DNA of 64,000 bases from Bacteroides sp. MSB163. GTDB lineage: Bacteria; Bacteroidota; Bacteroidia; Bacteroidales; Bacteroidaceae. The notes under the pieces were generated by a model that was not told the DNA's origin, did no database searches, and worked only from the letters and a program-made list of their open reading frames with translations. Every line of letters begins with the position of its first letter. Within the stretch, counting starts at the first letter, position 1. Location of the stretch: NCBI RefSeq assembly GCF_036416795.1, contig NZ_CP143867.1:6364481-6428480 (forward strand), written 5' to 3'. Shown piece after piece: positions 53,045 through 61,535 of the stretch. Both the position numbers and the translations under genes were made by a program.

Positions 53045-53707
53045 ATGAACGTTCAAATAGAAGAAAGTTGGAAAGCACGTTTGGAACCGGAATTTGAAAA
53101 AGATTATTTTCATACACTAACGGATTTTGTACGGGAAGAATACAGTCATTATCCGATATACCCTCCGGGAAAACTCATATTCAACGCTTTCAATCTTTGC
53201 CCATTCGATAAGGTGAAAGTAGTTATTATCGGTCAGGACCCTTACCATGGTCCCGGACAAGCTCATGGTTTATGCTTTTCTGTGAACGACGGAGTTCGTT
53301 TCCCTCCTTCATTGATTAATATATTCAAAGAAATAAAAGATGATATTGGTACGGCTGCTCCCACCACTGGAAATCTGACTCGCTGGGCCGAGCAAGGTGT
53401 CCTGCTCCTGAATGCAACCTTAACTGTCCGTGCCCATCAGGCAGGTTCTCATCAGAACCGCGGCTGGGAGACTTTTACGGACGCTGCCATACGTGTCCTT
53501 GCCGAACAGCGTGAACACCTCGTATTCATCCTCTGGGGATCTTATGCACAGCGTAAGGGCGCATTCATCGACCGGAGCAAGCATCTTGTTCTGACTTCCG
53601 CGCATCCCTCTCCCCTATCTGCCTACAATGGCTTCTTTGGAAATAAGCATTTTAGCAGAGCGAATGCCTATTTGAAAGAACATGGAAAACAAGAAATAGC
53701 GTGGTAA
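53045..53707 (+). CDS. ung: Uracil-DNA glycosylase (family 1)
   Basis: A 220-residue base-excision repair enzyme that removes uracil from DNA. Family 1 motifs: water-activating VVIIGQDPYHGPGQAHGLCFSV (about residues 58-79) and the DNA-intercalation loop HPSPLSAYNGFFGNKHF (about 189-205). Length is typical. A weak -7-like element TATCTTAG lies at 53010-53017. A long-stem terminator follows. It would be next to asnA without the insertion sequence. Confidence 0.97.
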   Translation: MNVQIEESWKARLEPEFEKDYFHTLTDFVREEYSHYPIYPPGKLIFNAFNLCPFDKVKVVIIGQDPYHGPGQAHGLCFSVNDGVRFPPSLINIFKEIKDDIGTAAPTTGNLTRWAEQGVLLLNATLTVRAHQAGSHQNRGWETFTDAAIRVLAEQREHLVFILWGSYAQRKGAFIDRSKHLVLTSAHPSPLSAYNGFFGNKHFSRANAYLKEHGKQEIAW

Positions 53708-53733
53708 AAAGCAATTCCTAATCAGAAATAAAG

Positions 53734-53800
53734 ATATCCCCTTCTACACTGAAGCATTCCGATAAATAAATCGTTGCAACAGTATAGAAGGGGATATTTT
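53734..53800 (+). terminator. ung terminator with long loop
   Basis: Arms ATATCCCCTTCTA (53734-53746) and TAGAAGGGGATAT (53785-53797) are perfect complements, with ACT/AGT pairing further in, followed by TTTTTTTAT. The stem may also end lptD transcription from the other side. Confidence 0.85.
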
Positions 53801-53844
53801 TTTATGAAAAAGCAAATGCAGTGAAAGGAATATCAAATGGATTC

Positions 53845-56631
53845 TTAATACCATTTAATATTAGTCTGTGTCTGACTCTTCTTATCATATTTCAAATCTT
53901 GCAGAATACTGGCATTGGCACGGATAACGAAGCTATAGTACTTCCATGTGCCAAAAGGAGAAAGACTGGCAGACATGCTGAAACAGTGCAAGTCACGCGT
54001 TATATTGAAAGAAGTCTGCACTATCTTTTTAGCATTAAAGTCATAACCGGAGTTGAAGCTGACTGCCCACTTATTGGAAATCTTAACATTACCATTAATA
54101 TTAAGCGCATTCAGACTAAACTTATACGGATAACGCATACTCTCTCTGTTGATTGGTCTGGAGGTATCTTCTGTTATATTAAAGCCTGTACTCAGATTTA
54201 TAGACCAAGGCATTTTGAAAACCTGATAACCGTCATCATCTACAGCTGCTTTTTCCTTCTTCCGCTTGGTAGGCGTATTACTTGTTCCCGCATCATCAGT
54301 TTCGTCACTTTCACTGTCCGCATCGGTCTGTTCGTTTCCTTTTCCATCATCTTCACTCTTCTCTCCGGTAAAGAATGCTTTCCACTTCTTCCATGTATCG
54401 TTATTAAGAGTGTAACTGAAAGAGTTCCCATAGCCCTGGAAACGTCCAAAACGTCCGTAAGACCACTCTGTGCGGTCACTCGTTACAACCCTACCGTTTT
54501 TATCAAAGGCATAAGCATAAGTAGCAAAGACTGAACTCATACTGAAGGTATAGTTCTTACTCAATTTCAAACGCAAATTTAATGTCAGGTTACTCCATGG
54601 ACGCACCTTAGCAGCCGTATTATAAGAAATACTCGCACCCAACTCATCAATCAAACTGACCTTGCGTATTGAGTCATTCTTATCCTTATATTTCATTTCC
54701 AAGTTATTGGATATCTGGAATGAAATATTTCCAGATCTTCCTTGTCCAGGCACTCCAAACATTTGTCCCGCATATGGAGAATAAGTGATCGTATCTTGTG
54801 TTCCATCAGCATTGGGTTTAATATAAGTATCATAGTAACCATAGCGGGAAGAACCAAAGTCAGGAGCTGCACTGATACTGACAGAAGGAGTTATGACATG
54901 TCGAATCTGTATTTCCTTTTTCTTCATAAACAAAGGTTTATACATACCATAAATCTTTGTATTAACACCCAGACTGGCACTATAGTTATATACTCGATGG
55001 AAACCATAAATAGTATCTGTTTCTACTTCCCGCCCACTGGTGCCTATATTCGGATCCCAGTCTTTCATCACCTTACGTGTATACCAACGCTCCGTATAGC
55101 TCACCGATGGAGTTACATTGAAGTACTTGAACAATGTAAACGTAGCGCTGACAGGTATTTCATGTTTCATTCCGTTCTTCCAGTCCTTCACCAGATTGGA
55201 TTTGAACAGAAGATCATCTTTCGTAGTAATGCTGTTAGAAAGGCGACCACTATAACGAAGAGAAATCTTCTCATACCACTTCTCATTACCTACTGCATTT
55301 TTCCGTTTGAAAGGAAAAATAGTACTTAAAGTAATATTCAAATCCGGTAAAGTTACGGCAATCGAAGAGTCCTTCATGTTTTGTGCAATATTACCGGTAG
55401 CCGCAATAGAAAGTTTCTGATTGGGAAAGTTACGTGAATAGCTGACACTAGATGTTTTGGTATTCTGCGTCATAGCCTGCGAATTGTACAAATTACCGAT
55501 ATTAGTACGCTCATAGCTACTGGACGAGAAGTTCACACTGGCCGAGAATGACGAATTTGGACTGGCTTTGGGATCCTGGCGATGTGACCAAACAACTTTG
55601 AAGTCTTTTGCTACTGCATAGTCATCCAAGCCCTTATCACCGGTTTTAGTCACCTGATAGCTGGCTTGAAACAGACCGGAGAATTTATAACGAACATTAT
55701 AATTGGTTTCCGCATTCAAAGCCCAGGAGCCTTTCGTAAAGATATCACCGCGCAGCTTCAAATCCATCTTATCGCTGATAGCGAAATAGTAACCACCATC
55801 CGTCAAACCAAATCCACGGGTAGAGTCATCCATATAACTTGGCATGATGAAACCTGATGAATAACTACTGGAGAAAGGAAAGAAGAAAAACGGTACGGCA
55901 AGAGGTAGCGGAACATCCTCAATAACCAGATAAGCAGGGCCCGTCACTACATTTTTCTTGGGGCGTACTTTGGCATAGGTCATCTGCATGTAGAAGTGAG
56001 GATGATCATGATTATCACAGGTAGTATAACGGCCACTCTTCATGTACAACTCATCGTTCATACCCTTCTTAGCATTATTACCAGTCACATACCCCTCGCC
56101 TTGCTGACTGACTACATTACTGATCAACCCCTTTTTACTCTTAAAATTATACCGAATCGTATTCGTCTCATAAGGTGTATCCCCATCTTTGAAGACCGGT
56201 CTTCCTTTTATGACTTTTAATGAGTCTTCCACACCATGGGCAAAAACCGTACTACTGTCCATATTCATAGTAATCACCTCGGCAGCCAACTCTATCTTCT
56301 GATAGTTCACCTTCCCATCTCCATATAAATTGGCAATACCATTCTGAGTAAACACAATAGAGTCAGTAGCTTCATAAATCACCGGAGCATCCAAAGGCTG
56401 CTTTTTCTTACCGGTAGGCTGCAATTGTATCGTATCGTTTTGCAGAGTATCCCCTTTCAACAAAGTGTCTCCTCTTTGTACACCTTCTATATTAAAGGTA
56501 TCTGTCCGCTCGATTCCTGCGGGAACAGTTCTTCCACGCCGACGTTGCGAAAAAGCCTCGCCGGAGAGCAGGAGTAAGACAAGTAGTAGTATGAATGATA
56601 TGAATGTATTTGCTTTCAATGGCGTAATCAA
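53845..56631 (-). CDS. lptD: LPS-assembly outer-membrane protein LptD (OstA-like), probable TTG start
   Basis: About 928 residues. It places lipopolysaccharide in the outer leaflet with an LptE partner. A signal segment (FISFILLLVLLLLSGEAFSQ) precedes an OstA/LptA-like beta-jellyroll region (ITMNMDSSTVFAHGVEDSLK; TIRYNFKSKKG) and a large barrel ending TQTNIKWY. The only ATG (56736) overlaps the preceding gene by 29 bp and lies upstream of a -7 element (56655-56662), so TTG at 56631 or 56619 is the better start. A 40-residue acidic low-complexity insert lies in a late barrel loop (54236-54360; DADSESDETDD then TKRKKEK). Genes upstream act in envelope glycosylation. Confidence 0.85.
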   Translation of the reverse strand: MITPLKANTFISFILLLVLLLLSGEAFSQRRRGRTVPAGIERTDTFNIEGVQRGDTLLKGDTLQNDTIQLQPTGKKKQPLDAPVIYEATDSIVFTQNGIANLYGDGKVNYQKIELAAEVITMNMDSSTVFAHGVEDSLKVIKGRPVFKDGDTPYETNTIRYNFKSKKGLISNVVSQQGEGYVTGNNAKKGMNDELYMKSGRYTTCDNHDHPHFYMQMTYAKVRPKKNVVTGPAYLVIEDVPLPLAVPFFFFPFSSSYSSGFIMPSYMDDSTRGFGLTDGGYYFAISDKMDLKLRGDIFTKGSWALNAETNYNVRYKFSGLFQASYQVTKTGDKGLDDYAVAKDFKVVWSHRQDPKASPNSSFSASVNFSSSSYERTNIGNLYNSQAMTQNTKTSSVSYSRNFPNQKLSIAATGNIAQNMKDSSIAVTLPDLNITLSTIFPFKRKNAVGNEKWYEKISLRYSGRLSNSITTKDDLLFKSNLVKDWKNGMKHEIPVSATFTLFKYFNVTPSVSYTERWYTRKVMKDWDPNIGTSGREVETDTIYGFHRVYNYSASLGVNTKIYGMYKPLFMKKKEIQIRHVITPSVSISAAPDFGSSRYGYYDTYIKPNADGTQDTITYSPYAGQMFGVPGQGRSGNISFQISNNLEMKYKDKNDSIRKVSLIDELGASISYNTAAKVRPWSNLTLNLRLKLSKNYTFSMSSVFATYAYAFDKNGRVVTSDRTEWSYGRFGRFQGYGNSFSYTLNNDTWKKWKAFFTGEKSEDDGKGNEQTDADSESDETDDAGTSNTPTKRKKEKAAVDDDGYQVFKMPWSINLSTGFNITEDTSRPINRESMRYPYKFSLNALNINGNVKISNKWAVSFNSGYDFNAKKIVQTSFNITRDLHCFSMSASLSPFGTWKYYSFVIRANASILQDLKYDKKSQTQTNIKWY

Positions 56632-56654
56632 CTTATAGTTTCCGCTTGAAGGGG

Positions 56655-56662
56655 CAAAAGTA
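56655..56662 (-). promoter_or_regulatory. lptD -7 element
   Basis: Minus-strand TACTTTTG matches TAnnTTTG, 23 bp before TTG 56631. No -33 TTTG at the standard distance. Confidence 0.6.
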
Positions 56663-56707
56663 CGTAAATTATACGGATAATCTCCCTTTTTAAAGAAATT
56701 TAGATTG

Positions 56708-57244
56708 CTACAAGAACTGTTCGCACCAGCGATCAAAACGTTTCAGACCTGCATTACCAAAATTAGAAAGACTTTTTCGGGCTTTCTCCACTGTTTTTTC
56801 CCGCTCCAGATGAGTCTTGGAATAAAACTTATCGGCAAAGCAAACGACTTGCTCTTCCAGGCTAACCGGGAGCATATCCCGATGAGGTACTGGCAGGTTT
56901 TGCGAAATAATATCGTCCAAAGATAGCCCTGCGCCCGTATGCCTTTCACATACTAATGCATGACGGGGATATCCTTCCTGACGCATCAGATCCGCCCCTA
57001 AATAGCCATGGCAGACATAGGGCTGATCGCCAAAACAGAAGATACCCGGAGCATTAGTCAGAAAGATACCTATATCATGCAACATGCCGGCTTCATATAA
57101 AAAGTCTTTATCCAACTGAAGCTCCGGATGGTGATCAGCAATTGAAAGAGCCTTCTCGGCCACCAAACGACTATGCACCAACAAGATGTGTTTCCGTTCA
57201 TTATCCTCCGGATAATATTTATCAATGATTGTAACGGGTAACAT
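56708..57244 (-). CDS. HD-domain metal-dependent phosphohydrolase
   Basis: A 178-residue soluble protein with an HD/HDIG-type domain: HSRLVAEKALSIADHH (first His), AGMLHDIGIFLT (the HD pair), HGYLGADLMRQEG (further His) and VCFADKFYSKTH. These are the metal ligands of HD phosphohydrolases acting on nucleotides or phosphoesters. The start codon directly follows the stop of the GT39 gene (TAA-ATG), so it is translationally coupled. Substrate unknown. Confidence 0.85.
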   Translation of the reverse strand: MLPVTIIDKYYPEDNERKHILLVHSRLVAEKALSIADHHPELQLDKDFLYEAGMLHDIGIFLTNAPGIFCFGDQPYVCHGYLGADLMRQEGYPRHALVCERHTGAGLSLDDIISQNLPVPHRDMLPVSLEEQVVCFADKFYSKTHLEREKTVEKARKSLSNFGNAGLKRFDRWCEQFL

Positions 57245-58963
57245 TTATTTCTTTTTAAACTTATACATATAAATCTCATCACGCAAATCGCAACTGCGCT
57301 TCTTCGTAAGGAAAATCTCTTCAAAATCGTATGTATTTCCAAATTCTTCAAACAACAGTTCTTTTCCTCTCTCCGGCAAAACAACATATCCCTCACCAGA
57401 CGGCAAATCCTTCTCAAAATGACGCATCTGATCATTCATATAGAAGTTTGCACAATAGAAGCTCATGCCATCATATGAGTAGACCGTTCCCTGCGGCACA
57501 TATTCCCTGATTTGGTTAACCAAGTGCTTGTCCGATTTAACTGCCAACACTGTAGGTTGATAGACCCCATCCAGAGAAACGAAAAGACAAAGCATACATC
57601 CGGCGATACTATATAATAAGGAGTAAGCGCCGGCCCGCCTCGCTACTCCCATCCATGTGCAGACAGCCGCTATCAAAGGAAGCACCACCAGACACCATTT
57701 AGGAATAGACAGAGAAACCGCTTCCAAAGCATGCATAAAAGATACATTTTCAGCAGCATGACGGCCGGTTCCAAAAAGACTATCCGGTATCAGCCCTAAA
57801 CGTACCACTATGAAAGTAACCGTAAGTATCAAACACAGAGACGCAAATATATGTGCAGAGATTTTAAATACTTTTGCCCCACGCTGCACCAAAGCTAATA
57901 AATATTCAGCTATCAGCACTGCCATAAATGGATAGATGGGAAGCAGATAAACGCTACGTTTACTCTTGGGGATGCAATAGAATATGAAAATAAAGAGAAT
58001 TACCACCCATGTGAACAATTGCAAGGGCGACTGTGAACGGAATTCTTTCCAGGCTTTCCCGATACGTTCGCCGAAAGGTGTCCCCTCAGGCAACACACGC
58101 ATGTCTTTCCACTTCAGCCCAAAGAGAGATATCAGCAATACCAAAGTCCAAGGTATCCAGCCCCAGATAACAGTCAGGAAATTATACCATATCGGATTCT
58201 CATGTGACCCGTAGGACATCTTTCCCATGAAGCGACCGGTATTCTCTTCCAACATTAAATCGACAAAAGACTGTCCGCCTTGTGCATAAGCAGCGCCCGC
58301 CCAGGCTGCATAAGGAATCAGAGAAAGGATTCCTACAGGCAATAGCAAAAAGAATGTCTTCCAGAAAGAATGTCCACGCAACAACTGGTAAAGACCGATA
58401 CAGACACATGGGAATATAGAACCTACCGGTCCTTTGGTCAATGTGGCACAGCCCATCAGTAAAACAGCCAGCCAGGGAATGCCGCGGCACTCCTTCTCAT
58501 CCCAACGAAACAGTAAACACAATGAAATAACAATAAACGACACCTGCAACATATCTACACGACAAGCTACCGCTGCCCGATGTACTTCAAAAGAAGACAG
58601 AAGAAGAATAGAAGTCAGAAAAGCCGTTTTTACACCTTTACGTTTTGCTATAAAAGAGAAGAACACCAACTGCATAGCCAAGAATGCAATGGCAGACGGC
58701 AGACGGGATGAATACTCTGACACTCCTCCAAAAAGGGAAGAGATGGCAGCAATGGTCCAGTAAAGGAAAGGAGGCTTATAAGCTATATCGGTACCATAAT
58801 TCACCGGAAGTATCCAGTTACCACTCTCTAACATAGAAAAGGCAACAATGGCCTCACGTGGTTCCCCTTTAGTATAAAAAATGGTTTCCCCCAGAAAAGG
58901 GAGTATCACAAACATACTGAGTAGCGCTATAAACCAGAACGCTTTCTTCCTATCATCTGACAT
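57245..58963 (-). CDS. GT39/ArnT-like polyprenyl-phosphate-sugar glycosyltransferase
   Basis: A 572-residue inner-membrane protein with about 11-12 hydrophobic segments. The periplasmic loop after the first helix carries the family motif (TKGEPREAIVAFSMLESGNWILP, then YKPPFLYWTIA), as in PMT/ArnT enzymes that transfer a sugar from a polyprenyl phosphate to lipid A or protein on the periplasmic side. A C-terminal periplasmic domain (about residues 465-572) is present. The gene is divergent from gtrA and GT2 genes and upstream of HD and lptD genes, which suggests an LPS or lipid A modification role. Acceptor and sugar are unknown. Confidence 0.87.
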   Translation of the reverse strand: MSDDRKKAFWFIALLSMFVILPFLGETIFYTKGEPREAIVAFSMLESGNWILPVNYGTDIAYKPPFLYWTIAAISSLFGGVSEYSSRLPSAIAFLAMQLVFFSFIAKRKGVKTAFLTSILLLSSFEVHRAAVACRVDMLQVSFIVISLCLLFRWDEKECRGIPWLAVLLMGCATLTKGPVGSIFPCVCIGLYQLLRGHSFWKTFFLLLPVGILSLIPYAAWAGAAYAQGGQSFVDLMLEENTGRFMGKMSYGSHENPIWYNFLTVIWGWIPWTLVLLISLFGLKWKDMRVLPEGTPFGERIGKAWKEFRSQSPLQLFTWVVILFIFIFYCIPKSKRSVYLLPIYPFMAVLIAEYLLALVQRGAKVFKISAHIFASLCLILTVTFIVVRLGLIPDSLFGTGRHAAENVSFMHALEAVSLSIPKWCLVVLPLIAAVCTWMGVARRAGAYSLLYSIAGCMLCLFVSLDGVYQPTVLAVKSDKHLVNQIREYVPQGTVYSYDGMSFYCANFYMNDQMRHFEKDLPSGEGYVVLPERGKELLFEEFGNTYDFEEIFLTKKRSCDLRDEIYMYKFKKK

Positions 58964-58992
58964 ATATTTCTGTTTTTAGTGATTTCTGTGCG

Positions 58993-59000
58993 CAAAAGTA
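58993..59000 (-). promoter_or_regulatory. -7 element of the GT39-HD operon
   Basis: Minus-strand TACTTTTG, 30 bp before the ATG at 58963. Part of a divergent promoter pair. Confidence 0.65.
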
Positions 59001-59022
59001 CGAATTATTCTGCAACAATCCC

Positions 59023-59030
59023 TAACTTTG
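59023..59030 (+). promoter_or_regulatory. -7 element of gtrA
   Basis: TAACTTTG matches TAnnTTTG, 14 bp before the ATG at 59044, so the leader is very short. Confidence 0.6.
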
Positions 59031-59043
59031 CCTTCTCAATTCT

Positions 59044-59430
59044 ATGAATATGAAGAGACTGAAAAAACTGCCGGAATTTATTCGTTTCATTATGGTAGGC
59101 GTCTTTGCCACCGCTCTGCACTATGGTTTATATTTTATATTCCAGCGATTCATCAATGTAAATATAGCCTACAGCATAGGCTACATACTCAGCTTTATTG
59201 CTAATTTTTATCTGACAGCCCTTTTTACCTTCGGAAAGAAGCCATCCTGGAAGAAAGCTTTTGGCTTCGGGGGAGCCCATCTGATCAACTATATCCTGCA
59301 TATAAGTTTACTGAATCTGTTCCTTTGGCTAGGCTTTTCCAAACCCTTAGCCCCCATACCGGTATTTACCATCGCTATCCCGGTAAACTTCCTGCTAGTG
59401 AGATTTGTTTTCAAATACAAAGAAAGATAA
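59044..59430 (+). CDS. GtrA-family membrane protein (putative lipid-linked sugar flippase)
   Basis: A 128-residue protein with four membrane helices: FIRFIMVGVFATALHYGLYFIF, IAYSIGYILSFIANFYLTALFTF, GGAHLINYILHISLLNLFLWLG and FTIAIPVNFLLVRFVF. FIRFxxVG at the start and the final FxxxR/K-rich FVFKYKER are typical of GtrA. GtrA proteins are thought to flip polyprenyl-phosphate sugars to the periplasm. The GT2 gene follows after 44 bp. ATG 59050 is an alternative start. Confidence 0.9.
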   Translation: MNMKRLKKLPEFIRFIMVGVFATALHYGLYFIFQRFINVNIAYSIGYILSFIANFYLTALFTFGKKPSWKKAFGFGGAHLINYILHISLLNLFLWLGFSKPLAPIPVFTIAIPVNFLLVRFVFKYKER

Positions 59431-59474
59431 TTTGTTTTTCTCCCGATTTCTTACGAATATTGCAAAAAGAATAA

Positions 59475-60434
59475 TTGATTATGAAAAAATCTCCAGTACT
59501 CGCTATCGTAGTACCTTGCTACAAAGAAGAAGCTGTATTACACGAAACACATAAAAGACTCAGTCTCCTATTGGATAAACTGATAACAGAACGACACATT
59601 TCTCAGGATAGTTATATCTTATATGTAAATGATGGCAGTACAGATCAGACCTGGCCTATCATCAAGGATTTACACCAAAATACCCCCTATGCCTGCGGGC
59701 TGAATCTAGCCGGAAATGTGGGACACCAAAATGCACTCATGGCCGGACTGAATGCCGTCAAAGAACGATGTGATGTTGCCATTTCCATAGATGCCGACTT
59801 GCAAGATGACGTCAACGCCATTCCCGAAATGCTCGAACGCTACCAGGAGGAATGTGATATTGTTTATGGTGTACGCCGGGAACGCAAAACTGACACTTTC
59901 TTTAAACGTACCACTGCCCTCGCTTTCTACAAGTTGATGAAAATAATGGGAGTAAAGTCGGTTTATAACCATGCGGATTATCGCTTGATGAGTTGCCGTG
60001 CTATACAACAACTTTGCCGTTTTCGCGAGCGCAATCTCTATCTGCGCGGACTGGTGCCTCTCATCGGTTACCAAACCGCCTGTGTTTACTATAATCGCGA
60101 CAAGCGTTTTGCCGGAGAATCAAAATATCCATTCAAGAAGATGTTGAACTTTGCCATCGACGGAATCACATCTTTCTCAGTCAAACCTGTGCGCATGGTT
60201 TTCTGGCTGGGCTGTACTTTTATACTGATAGCCGTATGCGTTACCATCTGGACGCTACGCGCTTACTATTTCCACGACACTGTGCCCGGATGGTCATCTC
60301 TGATGATTTCCCTCTGGCTGGTAGGTGGTACAATATTGGTATCCCTGGGAATTGTAGGCGAATATATCGGTAAAATCTACATTGAAGTAAAGGACAGGCC
60401 AAGATATAACGAGGAAGAATTGTTGTTGCGTTAA
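59475..60434 (+). CDS. GT2 family glycosyltransferase, GtrB/DPM1-like with two C-terminal helices
   Basis: A 319-residue enzyme. The GT-A domain has VVPCYKEEAVLHET, YVNDGSTDQTW and ISIDADLQDD (metal-binding DxD). NHADYRLMSCRAI and FAGESKYPFKKML match polyprenyl-phosphate sugar transferases. Two membrane helices at the C-terminus (about residues 235-260 and 270-300) anchor it. It would make a polyprenyl-phosphate sugar on the cytoplasmic face for GtrA to flip. The stop lies 2 bp from the convergent stop of the 60437 gene. Confidence 0.93.
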   Translation: MIMKKSPVLAIVVPCYKEEAVLHETHKRLSLLLDKLITERHISQDSYILYVNDGSTDQTWPIIKDLHQNTPYACGLNLAGNVGHQNALMAGLNAVKERCDVAISIDADLQDDVNAIPEMLERYQEECDIVYGVRRERKTDTFFKRTTALAFYKLMKIMGVKSVYNHADYRLMSCRAIQQLCRFRERNLYLRGLVPLIGYQTACVYYNRDKRFAGESKYPFKKMLNFAIDGITSFSVKPVRMVFWLGCTFILIAVCVTIWTLRAYYFHDTVPGWSSLMISLWLVGGTILVSLGIVGEYIGKIYIEVKDRPRYNEEELLLR

Positions 60435-60436
60435 TG

Positions 60437-61393
60437 TTATGCTTCTTCCCTCTTTCTCTTTTTCCATAGCTGCCAGCTATTGATCAGATTCTGCCATAAG
60501 ACATAAGATCCCGGTCCCACGGAGGAAAGTGGATTCAGATAAGTATATGCCATCCAGATAGCAAGAACCGTATTTTTCTGTCCCAGTGCCTGCCCGCCAC
60601 TGATACGGTCATTATAACGTCCACCTATATTCTTACCCAGAAAGAATTGCAGGCAACAAGCCACTAATCCGGCAAAGGCTATCAGTATTTCCACCGAAAC
60701 CGGTGCATCACTGATTACCAGGGAACGAATTGTTTGCCCGGATACAATAGCAAGCGCTATGCCCCACAAATAAAAAGCAAGATCATGGAAACCCAATAGA
60801 AAATGATGTACACGGGGCATAAACACTCTCAGAAACCACGCCAGGAAGAAAGGGAACAACAACAACGGAAACACTTTACTCAGGATTTTCAGGAAAGCGG
60901 CAAAGAAAGTCATGTCGGCATGAGGCTCCACTAACGGAAAAACCAAAGGAACCGCTACTGCCGCCAGCAAATTAGAAAATAAGGTATAAGTAGTCAACGT
61001 AGATGCACTGCCTCCTAACTTGCCAGTGATGACAGCCGCCGCAGTAGCAGTTGGACAAATCACACAAACCATCGCCCCCTCAAATACTTCCCGATATATT
61101 TCATCCATCGGACAGCATACCAGCAAAGCGGCAATTTCCAGACATGAAATTGTCTGAAACAGCAGCAACCAGCCATGCCATGCTTTAGGTTTCAGTTCAT
61201 TCAATTTTTCTACTTTACAAAAAGTAAGCAACAGTTGGGCAAAGATCAGCAGCGGAGTAATATACGCAATCAAATCATTAATATATGGTTTGGTAGGCGC
61301 CAAGAAAGGGACATTTGCAAGGATAAAGTATCCCAAAGTACCTGAAAGCATCGCCAGTGGCAATGTCCAGTTCTTAAGAAAACGAACTAACAT
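60437..61393 (-). CDS. Bile acid:sodium symporter (BASS) family transporter
   Basis: A 318-residue inner-membrane protein with nine or ten hydrophobic segments. The centre (ICPTATAAAVITGKLGGSASTLTTYTLFSNLLAAVAVPLVFP) matches the crossed-helix sodium-site region of BASS/ASBT folds, and the end GQALGQKNTVLAIWMAYTYLNPLSSVGPGSYVLWQN matches the second one. The family carries bile acids, pantoate or other organic anions; the substrate is not known here. It is single-gene and convergent with the GT2 gene, with no room for a terminator between. Confidence 0.87.
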   Translation of the reverse strand: MLVRFLKNWTLPLAMLSGTLGYFILANVPFLAPTKPYINDLIAYITPLLIFAQLLLTFCKVEKLNELKPKAWHGWLLLFQTISCLEIAALLVCCPMDEIYREVFEGAMVCVICPTATAAAVITGKLGGSASTLTTYTLFSNLLAAVAVPLVFPLVEPHADMTFFAAFLKILSKVFPLLLFPFFLAWFLRVFMPRVHHFLLGFHDLAFYLWGIALAIVSGQTIRSLVISDAPVSVEILIAFAGLVACCLQFFLGKNIGGRYNDRISGGQALGQKNTVLAIWMAYTYLNPLSSVGPGSYVLWQNLINSWQLWKKRKREEA

Positions 61394-61420
61394 ACCTTTT
61401 TTTTATTTAATTTGCGGGTG

Positions 61421-61428
61421 CAAAGTTA
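61421..61428 (-). promoter_or_regulatory. -7 element of the BASS gene
   Basis: Minus-strand TAACTTTG, 28 bp before the ATG at 61393. A TTTG lies 23 bp upstream, slightly long spacing. Confidence 0.55.
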
Positions 61429-61512
61429 GTCTGTTTTAAAGAAATCTCTCACAAATCCCGGGGAAAAGTAACAAAACTTCATGTAAAACGTGAGTTTTCT
61501 ATAAATTTCCAC

Positions 61513-61520
61513 TACATTTG
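61513..61520 (+). promoter_or_regulatory. -7 element of the amidase gene
   Basis: TACATTTG matches TAnnTTTG, 16 bp before ATG 61536. It overlaps the upstream TTG (61518) that would extend the frame, which rules that start out. Confidence 0.65.
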
Positions 61521-61535
61521 CAACGACTTTTGGGT

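Noticed and set aside
53821..54534. 237-codon plus-strand frame
   Set aside because: Antisense to lptD and without family resemblance.
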